Assembly (NCBI GenBank): GCA_963576735.1
Contig: OY755183.1
Location: 11,737,213-11,801,212 of the forward strand
Reading direction: 5' to 3'
DNA: 64,000 nt
Source of the DNA: Bedellia somnulentella
Lineage: Eukaryota > Arthropoda > Insecta > Lepidoptera > Bedelliidae
How positions within the stretch are numbered: the stretch's first letter is position 1; every line of letters starts with the position of its first letter. Position numbers and translations under genes: made by a program. This document shows positions 1-11,639 of the stretch, piece by piece. Below the pieces are notes generated by a model that saw nothing but the letters and a program-made list of their open reading frames with translations, made no database searches and had not been told where the DNA came from.

Positions 1-130
1 TTTAATTCAGCCGTTAAGTTTTAAGACAAATAAACAGGGATCCGAAGTAATAAATAATTTTAACTTAGTAATAAATAAGGCATATGCAAAAGCCTAGCTA
101 TAGCTATGTTATTACTTGCATAAAATTACA

Positions 131-502
131 AACATACATACACATACTCTGGGCTATAAATTCTTGAAAGGGGTCGCCAGAGCTTAAGAATAAAAAATCC
201 TCGGCCACTTATAGAAGTTCAGTGGATGTTAAAATAAAGGTTCTTTGTGATGGGTCTCCAACCTCATCGCCCAAAAATTACTTGATAAGCCTAACGCCCG
301 ATTTCTGAATTGAGTATTCCAGCTGAGAACAACTTAAGTATCATTCTGTCGCATTGAAATTTTAACAACTGAATGAGACAAAACGTTACTTAAGTCGTTC
401 TCAGCTTGAATACTCAATTCAGAAATCGGGCGTAAAACCCTTAGTCGCCTCTTACGATCAGCCATGGGCAGAAATGGGGTAATGCTTTTCTAAGCTTGCA
501 TG
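131..502 (-). mobile_element. SINE-A copy, split by a MITE
   Basis: Copy of the dominant ~250-bp SINE-A family. Its 3' microsatellite tail (CATA)n is at the left, followed by the complement of GGGATTTATAGCC and CTCTGGCTACCCC. The 5' part (TCGCCTCTTACG, AAATGGGGTA) resumes after a 138-bp MITE at 295-432. AAATTAC occurs on both flanks and may be a target duplication. Diverged and therefore old. Confidence 0.85.
295..432. mobile_element. Palindromic MITE, 138 bp (copy 1)
   Basis: Both ends carry long inverted repeats starting CGCCCGATTTCTGAATTGAG and running through GAGAAC and CTTAAGTA. TAA flanks each side as an apparent 3-bp target duplication. A second copy of identical length lies at 6540-6677. 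It has no coding capacity, and the superfamily is not assigned. It sits inside SINE-A, so it inserted later. Confidence 0.88.
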
Positions 503-1296
503 AAATTACGTAATCTAATTCAAGTTATTTAAAGCGACACTATAAAGCTTGCCGGTCCACATAACATATTTTGCTAAAATAATGCATCATCAATCGAGTT
601 GCTCATAAAAACAATCACGCTTCCCATCACTATCGCTACTGGAATACGCCAGGCGATATATTTAGTGTTCTCGTCTCGAGATAGGCGATGTTACGAGTAG
701 TTACTAATTGTGCGTAATTATTTGTTTGCTGACACACATGTCTGTCGTATCGACCGACCGCGCGCATTTATCTTTCATAACTATTAATAACTTATCAAAG
801 CATTGTTTGTAGCGCAGTATAGTATTCTGTAGAATAAATACATAACTTTTTGCCTCGGTTTAACCAAAATGCTTCGGCTATATACTTACTCTAAAAACAA
901 CAAAATCCTCTTTTATTTTCGGATAAAAGCGATCAAAGAACACTAAACAGCACTTAATCTTTAGGCATATATAAACATTCTAAATTATAATATCTTGTAT
1001 TTCTTAATCTCATCATAAAAATGTGGTGGAAGAGATCCCTTTTAGTGATGAGATCGCGTTGTATTTGTATTGATACGATACTGTAAATAGTGGCCATTAT
1101 GATGACAAATATATTTCTAATTCATTTTTGAAACCAAAATAATTCAGTGCATGATGAAATCCGAGACTACAAGCTGAGGCAAAGCCTCTTTAACGCAAAT
1201 TGCAAACTTGCTTTAAACGTTCGTACTAAAACGTCACCTTAAATGACTTATGTTCGGTTTATAAAATTATTTAGTTTCATGTATTTATTTCTCTAG
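503..1296. other. Intergenic, nothing recognised
   Basis: AT-rich single-copy-looking DNA with a GC-richer patch near 620-760. No ORF or repeat that I recognise. Confidence 0.5.
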
Positions 1297-1308
1297 AAGG
1301 ATAAAAAT

Positions 1309-1558
1309 ACTTACATACATATACTCACGGCTATAAATCCCTATTAGGGGTAGCCAGAGCTCAGGAATTAGAAATTCCTCAGCCACTTTTGGAAGTTGCG
1401 TGGGGAAAAGATGGTGAAATAAAAGTTGTTGGTGATGGATGGGTCTCCAACCGCATCGCCCAAAAATCCCTTAAAAGCCCCAATACTGTTAGTCGCCTCT
1501 TACGTACACCCACCAGAAGAAATGGGGTAGTGATATTCTAAGCCGACACTACACAGCA
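1309..1558 (-). mobile_element. SINE-A, full-length, with 12-bp target duplication
   Basis: Complete SINE-A of 250 bp. The tail (ACTTACATACATATACTCACGG) is at the left and the 5' end (complement TGTAGTGTCGGCTTAG) at the right. AAGGATAAAAAT is duplicated at 1297-1308 and 1559-1570, which is direct evidence of retrotransposition and fixes both ends. Confidence 0.9.
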
Positions 1559-1570
1559 AAGGATAAAAAT

Positions 1571-2984
1571 CTGGTTCCAATAACGCTTAAATATATAATG
1601 AGCATTACTTGCCCATAAAATCCGTACCAATAAATACTCCTAAATCCAAATCCCAGCTAAGCGAGTAGTTATTAACTAAGCTGCCAATTACACAGCTCCA
1701 AGCGGTATAACATCGATTATTTATGAATCAATGGAGCAGCCTCAATGAGTGCGATCAATCGATGGTATCGGTTATCATTTCTCACGGCCATCGCATCGCG
1801 TGATCGCATCGCTGTCTGGTTAGGGTTTCCCTCGCATTCCTCAGGGAGTATTCGGCTGCCCAGCTAAATTGTGCATCGACTATCATCCCAACATTTTCGT
1901 TTTATTTGCCTCATGTTCGTGGGAATTTTTGCTGATGCCGTTTTAGCTTATTAGTCCAAATCATGCTAAGATTTTGGTTCGAGAGCGCTAACTTAAGAAG
2001 TTTGCATGTACTACGCATCAAGTGATTTAAATGTATACCTAGAACGGAGGATAAGCTTGATTTTATACATTTAATTCATTTTGAAATGATTTAGACACAT
2101 ATTAACGCATTAAGTCTGCACTTAGATTTAATTTAACATAAACAAAATTCAGGAAAAGTCGACAATCTAAAAAAATCGACGAAAGAACAGCAATTAATAC
2201 TGATATTTCTCTGAACATGCTAAAAAAAGAAAACTGACTGAAATCTTAGATCCTCATGTCTCGGTTGCCACTTACGACAACATTTAACAAGTAAAACGTT
2301 TTCTTTTTAAATAACATACAACAATTCTTAAATAGAATACTTCAATTACCAAGAAAATTTTAGATATTTTTCATTCAAAGTAATTAGCAACTCAAAGAAT
2401 CATCCCCGATTAAGATAATCATCGTAAATTATTCCAAAGTTGAAAAATCATTAAGAACGTGTTTCATACTTACTACAATGTACACGGGTATAAAAAGCAA
2501 CGATTTTGCCGGTACTCTTTGAGCGAGGTGAGGGCTTTACGCATAGCTAGTGTTTTTTTTATATTTTAATTCAGTGAACAGGCGAATGAGCGTGGTCATG
2601 AGTCTCGGCTCAAAAACGTACATTCCAGTGCGCCATTAAAGGGGTGGGTTCCCAGAAAATATACCACGGGAATGCAGGCGGCGCGCCGATTCTCAGTCAT
2701 TAGGGTACTGGGGGCAACTTATTTAAACCATTTGATTCACGATGCATTACGGCTTGCAAGTTTTTGCTGGGTTTTGATTACAATGTTGTATCTTTGTACT
2801 TGGAAATCTTAACCTCTGGTAATGCACTGATGGAGCACTTGTAAATTATTTATAAAAAAGGATAACTTATAAAACCTGGCTTAACAATTAAAGAGTTTTT
2901 TTTTTCGTTTTCATTCGTCGAAGGTAATTCCTGAATTACTGAAACTATTTCATAATGTGTTTTAATATTGGAAATCAACTCAAG
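1571..2984. other. Intergenic, nothing recognised
   Basis: No coding signal. Two GC-richer patches (about 1735-1870, with several CATCGC words, and about 2575-2720) could be conserved non-coding sequence, but the window alone cannot show that. Confidence 0.45.
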
Positions 2985-3075
2985 CTGAAACTTTTCCATC
3001 GTATATCCCCCAAGGGGTTGACAGAGGTATTAATACTTCTGAACATCACGTGACATTGTCACCAGGTGTTCAAAG
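2985..3075 (-). mobile_element. SINE-C 3' fragment
   Basis: Complement of the SINE-C 3' end: a CGTATATCCCC-like start, GGTTGACAGAGGTATTAATACTTCTG, then CACGTGACATTGTCACC. It matches the copies at 5525-5850 and 12515-12830. Confidence 0.75.
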
Positions 3076-4009
3076 CACCCAAAAATACATGCTTTTATAT
3101 TCTTCATACTTTGGACGCTTGCCTTTTATGATCTACTTATGTAGTAAATAAAATGATATCATATTATACATAAATATATGATAATTCCTGAAGTTAATTA
3201 AACTAATCACTTATCAGTTAAAGTTTAAATGTTTTTTTTTTACTGAAAATCTACGGAACCCTATTTCATGTGCACATAGTTATTAAAATACTAGAATTGG
3301 AAAACAAATATTTGTTAAAATACGTCACCATCATCAGTTGTAATTATAAATTATAAAAGAACAACAAAAAACTTTGTGCTGTTAGGTAAAGTGGTCTATT
3401 TGTAAAACAATTTAAGAGTACTCTTACCTCTGCCATCGTATTTACATTTAATGATATAACATAAAGATTCAGACATAGTGCAGACAGGGAAACCATCGAA
3501 ACGTTGAAATAAATAACTTTATTTAAGCAAATAATGAGAGAATGAGTACAATAGATTTATGCAATGGGTACTATATATAGTATATTTATTTTTAAGACCT
3601 TCAACGATTTTTAGACATTTATCCGATGAAATAACAATCGAGTAAACTACACATATCAATTTTATCTGCTAAAATCATCTGCTTGGTTCACCTTTAAGAA
3701 TCTATTCCAATACGTAGTAAATTAAAAGACACAGACACACAAAAAAAGGTTTATAAATAACGAGTGTCCCTATTAACAAATCAAACATAAAAGTGGTATG
3801 GTATTAGTGGTATAACACAAAAAAAACAATGATAATAGTGATATCGGGTGTCGGGCTCTCAGGAATGCGATCTCTGACCGGTCATCCACTTCCCACGAAA
3901 TAACAACGGGTTTCTATAACTATAACCATATTGTTTTACTACACATACATACTAATATGACGAGACGACGTAATGAAAGGAGAAAGAAAAAAATATTTTA
4001 TTGTCAAAC
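3076..4009. other. Intergenic, nothing recognised
   Basis: AT-rich, with several homopolymer runs and no supported gene or repeat. Confidence 0.5.
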
Positions 4010-4215
4010 ATATAGATACTCACGGCTATGAGTCCCAAAAATAGGTAAACTAGAGCTTCAGGGCTAAGATCTCCTCAGCCACATTTGGAAGTTGATTGGG
4101 GGCAAGATGGAAGAAAAAAGTATGCTAAGTAGCTGATGGGTTTTTAACCCCATCGCCCAAAAACCACTTAAAAAGCCTCATACCCTTAGTCGCCTCTTAC
4201 GACACCCTTACAAAA
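4010..4215 (-). mobile_element. SINE-A, diverged
   Basis: Recognisable blocks in order: ACTCACGGCTATGAG, TCCTCAGCCACATTTGG, CCCATCGCCCAAAAACC and TTAGTCGCCTCTTACGACACCC. The outermost 5' end is missing or diverged. Confidence 0.8.
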
Positions 4216-4718
4216 CATTGTCAAACATAAAATTTGCACTCTGCACAACCCATTTTTCTGGTTCTTGGCTAACAATCATCAGTCTATTGATACGTGCTGT
4301 ATATAGTTCTGAAAATATATATATATTCAGAAAGAGTGGTTCGTGAAGATTTGCTTAAGCCAAGCAGTGAATTTTGGCATAGCCTACTACATTTTCAAAC
4401 TAAATGTTATCAATATTTCACCGGGAGCAATGGCGTGGCTCTTTTAGCCCATATTTGGTCCGAGCATAGTGGCTGGACTAGTGCCATTGGAACAAAAAAA
4501 TATATAAATGTAAAGATTCCATAGTGAAATTTATATACGAAAAATATTCTAAATTACAAATATAAAAAAATAAAAATATTTATTAATTTCAAAAATAATG
4601 AAGGCAGACTATAACTTTAAACATGATTTTTATAGATTATTTGTTGAATATAAAACGAGAAAAAAGCATCGCTGTAGAAGGCTAGGATAGGACATACTAC
4701 ATACATGTATATTAAAAA

Positions 4719-4845
4719 CATACATACATACATACTCGGGGCTATAAATCCCTAAAAGGGGTAGCCAGAGCTAAGGAATTGGAAATTCCTAAGCCACTTT
4801 TGGAAATGTGAGAGGGGAAAAGATGGTGAGATAAAGGTTGTTATT
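4719..4845 (-). mobile_element. SINE-A, 5'-truncated
   Basis: Only the 3' half remains: the (CATA)n tail through TTCCTAAGCCACTTTTGG and AAAGATGGTGAGATAAAGGTTG. The break in the interior is typical of incomplete reverse transcription. Confidence 0.85.
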
Positions 4846-5089
4846 ATTGTATATTAAAAAAGGCAGAAATTAGTTCAGTAATTTTGATAAGAAGAGCTTT
4901 TCACTGTAAATATTTGATTAGGATTCATGCGTTTATTCAGAAAGTTCGATAGGAGGTATAAATTGTAATTGTGTTTATAATTCTGTATTTATATTTCCCC
5001 AAGCTTCTCCTACAATAACCAAGAAATAAACCACGCAAAAAAGACTAGTTTCATTTGTTTTAGAACATTTCTGTACCCAGTTTCCTAAT

Positions 5090-5200
5090 GATAGTCAAGG
5101 CTTTTTACCAAAAAAGGGTAACCAGAGCGTACATACATACATACATACATATGTATATACTCACGGCTATAAATCCCTAAAGGTCTGCCAGAGCGTCTGA
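5090..5200 (-). mobile_element. Two short SINE-A-type 3' ends with (CATA)n
   Basis: A fragment with AAAAAAGGGTAACCAGAGCG is followed by (CATA)n at about 5129-5152 and then a second 3' end with ACTCACGGCTATAAATCCC. Both are heavily truncated. Confidence 0.7.
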
Positions 5201-5524
5201 ACTAATAAAGATGATGATGGGTTTACCAACCTTGCAAATGTCACTGAATATTGCTAGTTCTGCTACTTACTACCCCACTTCGGGTTATATAGCTCTGAGA
5301 ATAGTCACAGTGTGGATAGATGAAGTATATTTATCCAAGTATGATTTTATTTACGGCACAATTTTATGTCCTAATACATCCGACCCGACGTAACCTAACT
5401 TAAAACCTCAATCTAAGTAAGAACTCGAGACCAGTTATAATTTTGGAATGCAGTAAAACAGGAAAATTTATGTGTGAAAATGTATATGTGTTTGTCGAGA
5501 CACCTACACACAATATTATACTAT

Positions 5525-5850
5525 GGGCCTACACCAATTTGTCATTTCTAAGGACAACTGTGTGGTTAATTGATCATGTTTATTAACAGTGAGGAAAAAC
5601 ATCGTGAGGAAACCCACGTGGCTAAGTTGTACTTAAACATGTGACAGTGTATTTGTACGAAACGGCGATAGGTCTGCCCCCTATCACGTGAGTACACTGT
5701 CGAAGCAAAACGTGGGAACTCTGAGCACAAGGTGACAATGTCACGTCATGTTCAGAAGTATAAGTACCTCTGCCCACCCCTTCGAGGATATACGGCGTGA
5801 ACGTTTCAGTTTGAGATTGTAGAGACCCAGATCTACCTGACAATAGAAGA
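5525..5850 (+). mobile_element. SINE-C copy lacking its tRNA head
   Basis: Starts at GGGCCTACACCAATTTGTC and runs through GTGAGGAAACCCACGTGGC, CCCCCTATCACGTGAGTACA and the 3' tail CTCTGCCCACCCC...GGCGTGAACGTT. It matches 47822-48144 but extends further 3'. Its tail resembles the RTE LINE tail in this window. Confidence 0.85.
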
Positions 5851-5992
5851 AGAAGGTGAAGGTGCACTATGGTGACATTAGTGTGTGTTGTATAATGTTA
5901 CGTATAGGCTATTGTTGACTTCAAAAGTACGCCAAACGGATTTTAAGCATATTTGGTCTAGAGTTTTTACTTAGTCTAAGCTATACTAATAT

Positions 5993-6110
5993 ATAAATTT
6001 CTTCGCTTAATACAAGAAAGTACTTTCTTATGAGTGGGAGGGCGGGCGGTGCACAATGCGTGTTGCATGAAGACTGCAGGTATTTAGCGGAATTAAGCGA
6101 AGAAATTTAT
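5993..6110. mobile_element. Short inverted-repeat (MITE-like) element
   Basis: Perfect 19-bp inverted repeats, ATAAATTTCTTCGCTTAAT at 5993-6011 and its complement at 6092-6110, enclose about 80 bp that includes a GC-rich GGGAGGGCGGGCGG stretch. No other copy was seen. Confidence 0.65.
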
Positions 6111-6536
6111 TAATATTATTATTGCTATGGATTTCCGCAAAGTAACGCCTGATTCAATCCAATATCTTAGTCTAAGCTTCAGACAATAACATTCAATGAC
6201 TCAGGAATAATGGAAAATAAACCGGTTTAAATGTTTTTTAATTAGACTTTAAAAACAAGTACTAGAACACTATTGATGCTTAATCTATGAATCGAAATTA
6301 TTTGTTTGATCTTATTTTATCGTATGATTAACCTTTTTAACTATAAAGACCTGTAGTTTTCACGGGGAGATCGTCAAATTAATTTACTAATTGTTATAAT
6401 ATTTAGCAACATTGATTTATAAAATTATAATTCAAATAAGAGTGTTATTGATTTACTGAATTATAGTAATTAAATTATATTAGTATGGTCATTTTGCAAA
6501 TGGTATATAAATATGTTTAAATTGTAATTCGTACAC
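6111..6536. other. Very AT-rich spacer
   Basis: Low-complexity AT-rich sequence with no gene or repeat assignment. Confidence 0.5.
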
Positions 6537-6539
6537 TAT

Positions 6540-6677
6540 CGCTCGATTTCTGAATTGAATATTCCAGCTGAGAACAACTTAAGTATCGGTTTGTCGCATT
6601 GAAATCTTAGCAACTGAATGAGACAAATCGATACTTAAGTCGTTCTCAGCTTGAATACTCAATTCAGAAATCGGGCG
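6540..6677. mobile_element. Palindromic MITE, 138 bp (copy 2)
   Basis: Same length and orientation as 295-432, with scattered substitutions. Ends are CGCTCGATTTCTGAATTGAA and complementary AAATCGGGCG. TAT flanks both sides at 6537-6539 and 6678-6680. Confidence 0.9.
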
Positions 6678-7085
6678 TATAACCTGCTATTTAACTAAGT
6701 TGCATCTAATGACCTGTGCAGCCAGATTGAGAAGTGTTTGGTTTTACGATCTGCTTTCGACATAGCAAATGTGAAGGATGGTCACAATATCCTAGAATCT
6801 AGTAATGAATATTCAGCGATACACATGCATTTATACAGACTTTTCGGACTCCAATCCAAAAGGTCAAATATATTAGATCATCATGAAAATTTGAGGAAAG
6901 ATTTAGAATGTTATATGAGTACTCAGTACAGACCAAATGGAAAGAAGATTCTACCAATTCATTTACTTCTTCCCTACACAAGTTATATGTAAGAGGTTAC
7001 TAAGGATATTCGGGTTTTAAGTTATGTATAAGTAAGTCGCTGAAGATACATCACCAACCATACATTACTTTACACATTCATCCAA

Positions 7086-7185
7086 ACTGAACTTCCAATA
7101 GTGGCTTAAGAATTTTTAATTCCAAAGCTCTAGCTATCCCTTTTGGGATTTTTTAGTTGTTGGTATATGTTTGTATGTATTCAGC
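7086..7185 (+). mobile_element. SINE-A 3' end, diverged
   Basis: Contains AACTTCCAATAGTGGCTTAAG, AATTCCAAAGCTCTAGCTATCCC and a trailing TATGTTTGTATGTAT tail, in the orientation opposite to most copies here. Confidence 0.75.
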
Positions 7186-7189
7186 AAAT

Positions 7190-7610
7190 CACCAACAGCG
7201 ATGCTTCCCCACAACCACATCTCCCAGTCTGGAAGTGCTCGCAAACCCGTCACAGATTCGCAACCAGTTCCGCTCGCCGGTCGAGTGGCTTTGTTTTTGT
7301 TGATTTTCTTTTGCATTTCTACATTTCCTTTTCTGGTTTCTGCCATATGTTTTATTGATGGACAATTCATTGATATTGGTGGCTCGTTTCGTTGCCGGCG
7401 AGTGTCCATTTATGAGCGCCGTAAAAGGCCCAGCCTTGTCCGTATAAGTCGAAGTGGCTTGACCGCAGCGTGGTCCCTGCATTCATGCGCATGCGCGCGC
7501 TCTCATAATCAGATTGAAACAAACGAGGAATGTGGACAGGGAATTGTTATTTCATTTGTATTTCTGATATTTTATGAACGCACCGAACGTATCCGTTGAA
7601 TCGTTTTTGT
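7190..7610. promoter_or_regulatory. GC-richer island with an NRF1-like palindrome
   Basis: GC content rises above the flanks. TGCGCATGCGCG at 7486-7497 matches the NRF1 (insect erect wing) palindrome. A 142-codon open frame crosses the island but has an unremarkable composition and no recognisable domain, so I do not call a gene. It could be a promoter or enhancer of an unseen gene. Confidence 0.3.
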
Positions 7611-8357
7611 TATATCATTGCATCGAATCGTATTCAATCTTTCGAGTTTAACGATGCGTTCATGTTGGGATCGTTTTGTATTGACTTCTTGTGTAATACT
7701 CGGATCCGGGTTCAATTAACTTTATCTGTGTCTTCTGTTATTTGTTTTCAAAACTTATTTGGTTGTTTATTCGTGTTATTAGGATAGTAACATTTTAGCA
7801 TACACTGATAATAAAAGTTACAGTAAATGGTAAGGAGTGGTCGAAGAGAATCTGCTCGTAATGCAGATCAGTTTCAAATATACCTTTCGTTGCGTCTCAT
7901 TAACAGCTTTACTTTTCTTGGTCATATAAAATAAGGTCCAAATAATAATGCACATCAAATGGAAGGAAACAGAACGGAATAGTTTTAAAACTGTTCGGTT
8001 TGTGTTTGTTACTCCCCTGTTTTGATTATATTATATGGAGGTGCGTCCTTTCAGACTTCATTCGGCATTGATATTTTTTTTAAATGGTACCTACTTAGTA
8101 CATACATAGTATAATAGCAGATCACCTTCCATAAAAGTCTTATATCTACTTATAATAAAAAATCCTGCTCATACAAGGACAAATTCGATGAAGTAAGCTG
8201 AAACATAGTTAATTCTCTATTAATTCTAACTAATAGATTCAATTAATCAACTCGAATATGAGTCTAGAGAACGTATGAAAGGAATATGTGTCTAACATGG
8301 CTCGGTTACTTTACTACTATCAGTGTCAACTAGAAGTTCATGGCTTATTTTTAAATT
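7611..8357. other. Intergenic, nothing recognised
   Basis: AT-rich, with no supported feature. Confidence 0.5.
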
Positions 8358-8360
8358 TAT

Positions 8361-8484
8361 ACATACAATACATATACTCACGGCCATAAATCCTTAAAAG
8401 GGGTAGCCAGAAGGTACGTTACGTTACGTACACTCACCCAAAGAAATGGGGTAGCGCTATTCTAAGCCGACACTACGCCGCAAA
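8361..8484 (-). mobile_element. SINE-A with internal deletion
   Basis: The 3' end (ACTCACGGCCATAAATCC, GGGGTAGCCAGA) joins directly to the 5' end (ACACTCACCCAAAGAAATGG, GCCGACACTACGCCGC). The middle ~120 bp is missing. The junction carries TTACG repeats. Confidence 0.85.
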
Positions 8485-8702
8485 AATTCGTTTTAATTTT
8501 ATTTTTTTAAATCTTCGAATATGTAGCTACTGCGTATTGCAGCATCATTTATCTGTCTCCATCATTTCATTACTCCGGTCACTTGCATAATATCAGTATT
8601 CAAACGCGACCGTCGCCGCCGCCCACCGGCTCCTGGCGCCACCTCTCTCACTTGACCTCAACGCAAACACGAAATTACAGAAAAACACTCGAAATGTTGT
8701 AT

Positions 8703-8930
8703 TGATACATATAATCACGACTATCTTTAAAGGGGTAGCCAACGCTTGAGAATTAGACATTGTTAAATTTTTGAAAGTGGTGAAAAAATTGTAAAATAAA
8801 GATTTTTGGTGATGGCTTTCCAACCGGACCGAGCAATAATCATTTGAAAGTCCCCTATGTAGCCTATTGCGACATCAACGGGAAGAAATTGGGTAGTGCT
8901 ATTCTAAGCTACACAGCTATATACTAATAG
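8703..8930 (-). mobile_element. SINE-A, diverged
   Basis: Ordered blocks TAATCACGACTAT, AAAGGGGTAGCCA, GGTGATGGCTTTCCAACC and GTAGTGCTATTCTAAGC are present with many substitutions. Confidence 0.78.
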
Positions 8931-8984
8931 AATATTGAAGAAAGATGCATTAAATTGGCTAACTTAATCTATACTTTGCGACTC

Positions 8985-9125
8985 CTATACTAAGGAGGAT
9001 TAGTCAGAGATTATGAATCAACGATTTCTAACACACTCTAGCTTCATCGCTCAAACATCAATTGAAAATCACTACAACTCTCAGTTGCCTTGTACGGTCC
9101 CAGCAAGAAGAAATGGTTAGTGCTA
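8985..9125 (-). mobile_element. SINE-A remnant, strongly diverged
   Basis: Weak but ordered similarity: GGATTAGTCAGAG, CATCGCTCAAACATC and AAGAAGAAATGGTTAGTGCTA. An old copy next to the previous one. Confidence 0.5.
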
Positions 9126-9221
9126 ATGCAAACCTACTGTTTTAAGCTTCTTGAAATACTTTATAACTATTAAAAAACCATTATCGTGTTTTAATTCAGC
9201 GGAACAGAGATCCCTCAGATG

Positions 9222-9290
9222 CATACATACATATAATCACGCCGTTAGTTCCCATTGGGGTAGGCAGAGACTATTGATCGCAAGATCAGG
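9222..9290 (-). mobile_element. RTE-type LINE 3' end, 5'-truncated
   Basis: Complement of the LINE tail: (CATA)n, ATCACGCCGTTAGTTCCCATT, GGGGTAGGCAGAGACTATTG. It encodes the last residues of the RT ORF (…SAYPNG) on the minus strand. Confidence 0.8.
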
Positions 9291-9825
9291 TGTTTTAGTA
9301 TTACGTAATTCTGTCATTGAATGGACTACTGACTACGTGCGTCTACCCCCTGAAATCGTACCCGTATCGATCTAACCATTGCACCATTTCAGCAATCGTC
9401 ATTCAGTAAAAACACCAAAAACAAAACAATAAATCGGACTACCCAATTCAGATGGAAAGTAAAGTTGCAACATAATTTCCGCAAGTGACTCGGTAGTGTG
9501 CGTTCTTACAAACAGGCTTGCTACTTTGTATTCCTATCAATGTCCGTACTACACTAGACGGCAATAGTAGAGAAAGGCTAACTTATATTTGCAGTCCGAT
9601 TAACCGAAAATAGTTCTTATTATAAGGATGTAAGGTTTAACAGAGATATAATCGGTGAGGGAGGTAAAGTGGTGGCAGGCTAAATGCTACGCACGTGTCG
9701 CACAGCTGATAGAGTGAGAGGACGACTATGGCCCTCCTCCCGGGAGTGAGTACTAGGGCTGTGCTGATAGCGTAATTGTAGCTTAACTTTAAACTTGTAC
9801 AAAGATTACATAAAAGTAACGAAAA
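9291..9825. other. Intergenic, nothing recognised
   Basis: No coding signal. A GC-richer patch near 9680-9760 is unassigned. Confidence 0.45.
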
Positions 9826-10035
9826 TCCTAAAAAGGGGTAGTCAGAGGAATTAGCTATTCCTCAGCCAGTTTTAAATTTGATTAGAGTAAGAGTGAAGGG
9901 GCAAAATAAAATAAAGGATAGTTTGTATGGTGTTTCAGCCACATAGCCTTACAACTACTTAAGAAGTGCCACAGGCTTAGTCGCCTCATATAACACTTAC
10001 GAGAAGTTATGGGGTAGTGTAACTCTGGACGGACA
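9826..10035 (-). mobile_element. SINE-A, diverged
   Basis: AAAAAGGGGTAGTCAGAG, CTATTCCTCAGCCAGTTTT, GGCTTAGTCGCCTCATA and ATGGGGTAGTG appear in SINE-A order. The 3' microsatellite is lost. Confidence 0.72.
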
Positions 10036-10959
10036 CTTGACCCAAAAAAACAGGTGCCATCACTGAAGAGAAAAGGGCATGTATGAGAATGTAAGAATGG
10101 AATCGGCAAGACTTTGTCTTGAATCGTTCAGTCACAATTAATAGTACTTCCCTGACCCAATAAGGAACTAATGACCTAAGTTAAAATTGTAAGTACAAGA
10201 TGGTATATCTTGTGCAACGGTTCAACGAGTTGGCAACCCTAGCAGTGCACGTGCCTTGCAACTGGCGGCCAAGGCTGCTCATCGTGAAAGCTCAGACGCC
10301 CACGCCGCGGCCTGCCGACGCACAACCTTACATTCCGACACACACACACCCGCGCAGCCTGGAATCACTCGCTTGTTGAGCTTTACTCACACACACACCC
10401 ACACTTGTAGGAATACGCTAGCTTTATCAGTAGATACGCCCTTTGTCTGAGTGTTGACTCTACCTAGCTCTGTTTGCTGTAGTTAAAATGCCTGGTATTC
10501 AACATCGACACATTGAGAACTACGCATGTGTGACATGACACAACTTGTTTGGTTAGCAGATCCCTAAAAAATACGACAGATATCGGTTTGTGAGGAAAAT
10601 AACATTTAAGCCGGATTCCGTTGAACATTATAAATTCTGGTTTTTGTAAAAGTCGAAATCCTTTAATGTTTTAGTCTGAAACACGAGAGGCGGTAAATCG
10701 ATCAATGTCGAACTTTAGCTCTGGGGTAGCTACTTTGTATTAAACAGAACAAGCTTTTACTACAACTGCTTTTCATTTTGTTTGAGACCGGAATTAGATT
10801 GGCAGAAATGGTTACTTATTTCAAATTTGTAACAATAATTTAGGGTAATAACATTATTTATATAACACTACCCCATTTCTCGATCTAGGACTGCTTAAGT
10901 CGGTGATACGAAACTTTTGCGGAAACTTTTCTTGGGACAAGTATAACTTGGATGTAGCC
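10036..10959. other. Intergenic with GC-richer (AC)n patch
   Basis: A GC-richer stretch at about 10240-10440 contains (AC)n runs. The rest is AT-rich. Open frames here look like chance. Confidence 0.45.
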
Positions 10960-11075
10960 CCCCGTAGCAAAAGGCGCGTGAGAGCGAGTTGTCATGTGAG
11001 CACTGACATACTGACAGATTTTGTATGTGTATATATTTCATGCAACATACGCGCTCTCACAAGGCCTCATGCTAC
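10960..11075. repeat. Repeat F, copy 1 (imperfect palindrome)
   Basis: GTAGCAAAAGGCGCGTGAGAGCGAG at the left is mirrored by GCGCTCTCACAAGG...CATGCTAC at the right, with TGACAGATTTTG in the middle. A related copy, interrupted by SINE-A, is at 17690-18060. Probably a MITE. Confidence 0.55.
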
Positions 11076-11282
11076 TATTGCAGGAATAAAAATGTCAATC
11101 AAAAATAAATATAATTTATTTAAGAAACATACAATAAAACTTATAATCCGTCGGTTCTTGAACCTGACTCCCTGACCCCGACCGACTGTGCTTTTGTCGG
11201 GGAGTACCGCCTCTCCCAATTAAAATTTATATTTTCATTTTCGGCCATGGGAGAGGCGAGAAACAAAAATGTTCTCCGAAAT

Positions 11283-11350
11283 AATAATAATATAATAATA
11301 AAAACTCTTTATTGCACATCACAAAAAAAACTACAATTACAAAAAAAATA
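11283..11350 (-). mobile_element. LINE 3' end with (ATT)n tail
   Basis: On the minus strand GATGTGCAATAAAGAGTTTT is followed by (ATT)n, a poly(A)-signal-like 3' end with a microsatellite tail. The same GATGTGCAATAAAGAGTT block occurs at 49485-49505 with a (TATTC)n tail. It resembles jockey/CR1-type LINE ends. Confidence 0.55.
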
Positions 11351-11639
11351 AATTATACTAATACACAAAAAGAATACATATATTTTACATGAACATTATT
11401 GAAATTCTGAGACTGCACTAGGTCGAGCCTACAGAGTCGTTTGATCCTTCCCGAAGAATAATAGAGAAAAAGAAATTGTAAGTTCAGATTTATTAGCTCT
11501 ATCACTGAGCAAAAAATAGCTTGACTGCGTAACAACACTGCATTATCGATTTAATAAACTGGCCGGGGCTAACCCTCGTGGCTTTAAATAGCACTAACCC
11601 ATTTATTCGAGGTGACCAAAGTTACGAGGATTTTTAAGT

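Noticed and set aside
7171..7599. 142-codon open frame as a gene
   Set aside because: No domain, no codon bias like Atx-1 and overlapping open frames on both strands. More likely a GC-richer non-coding island.
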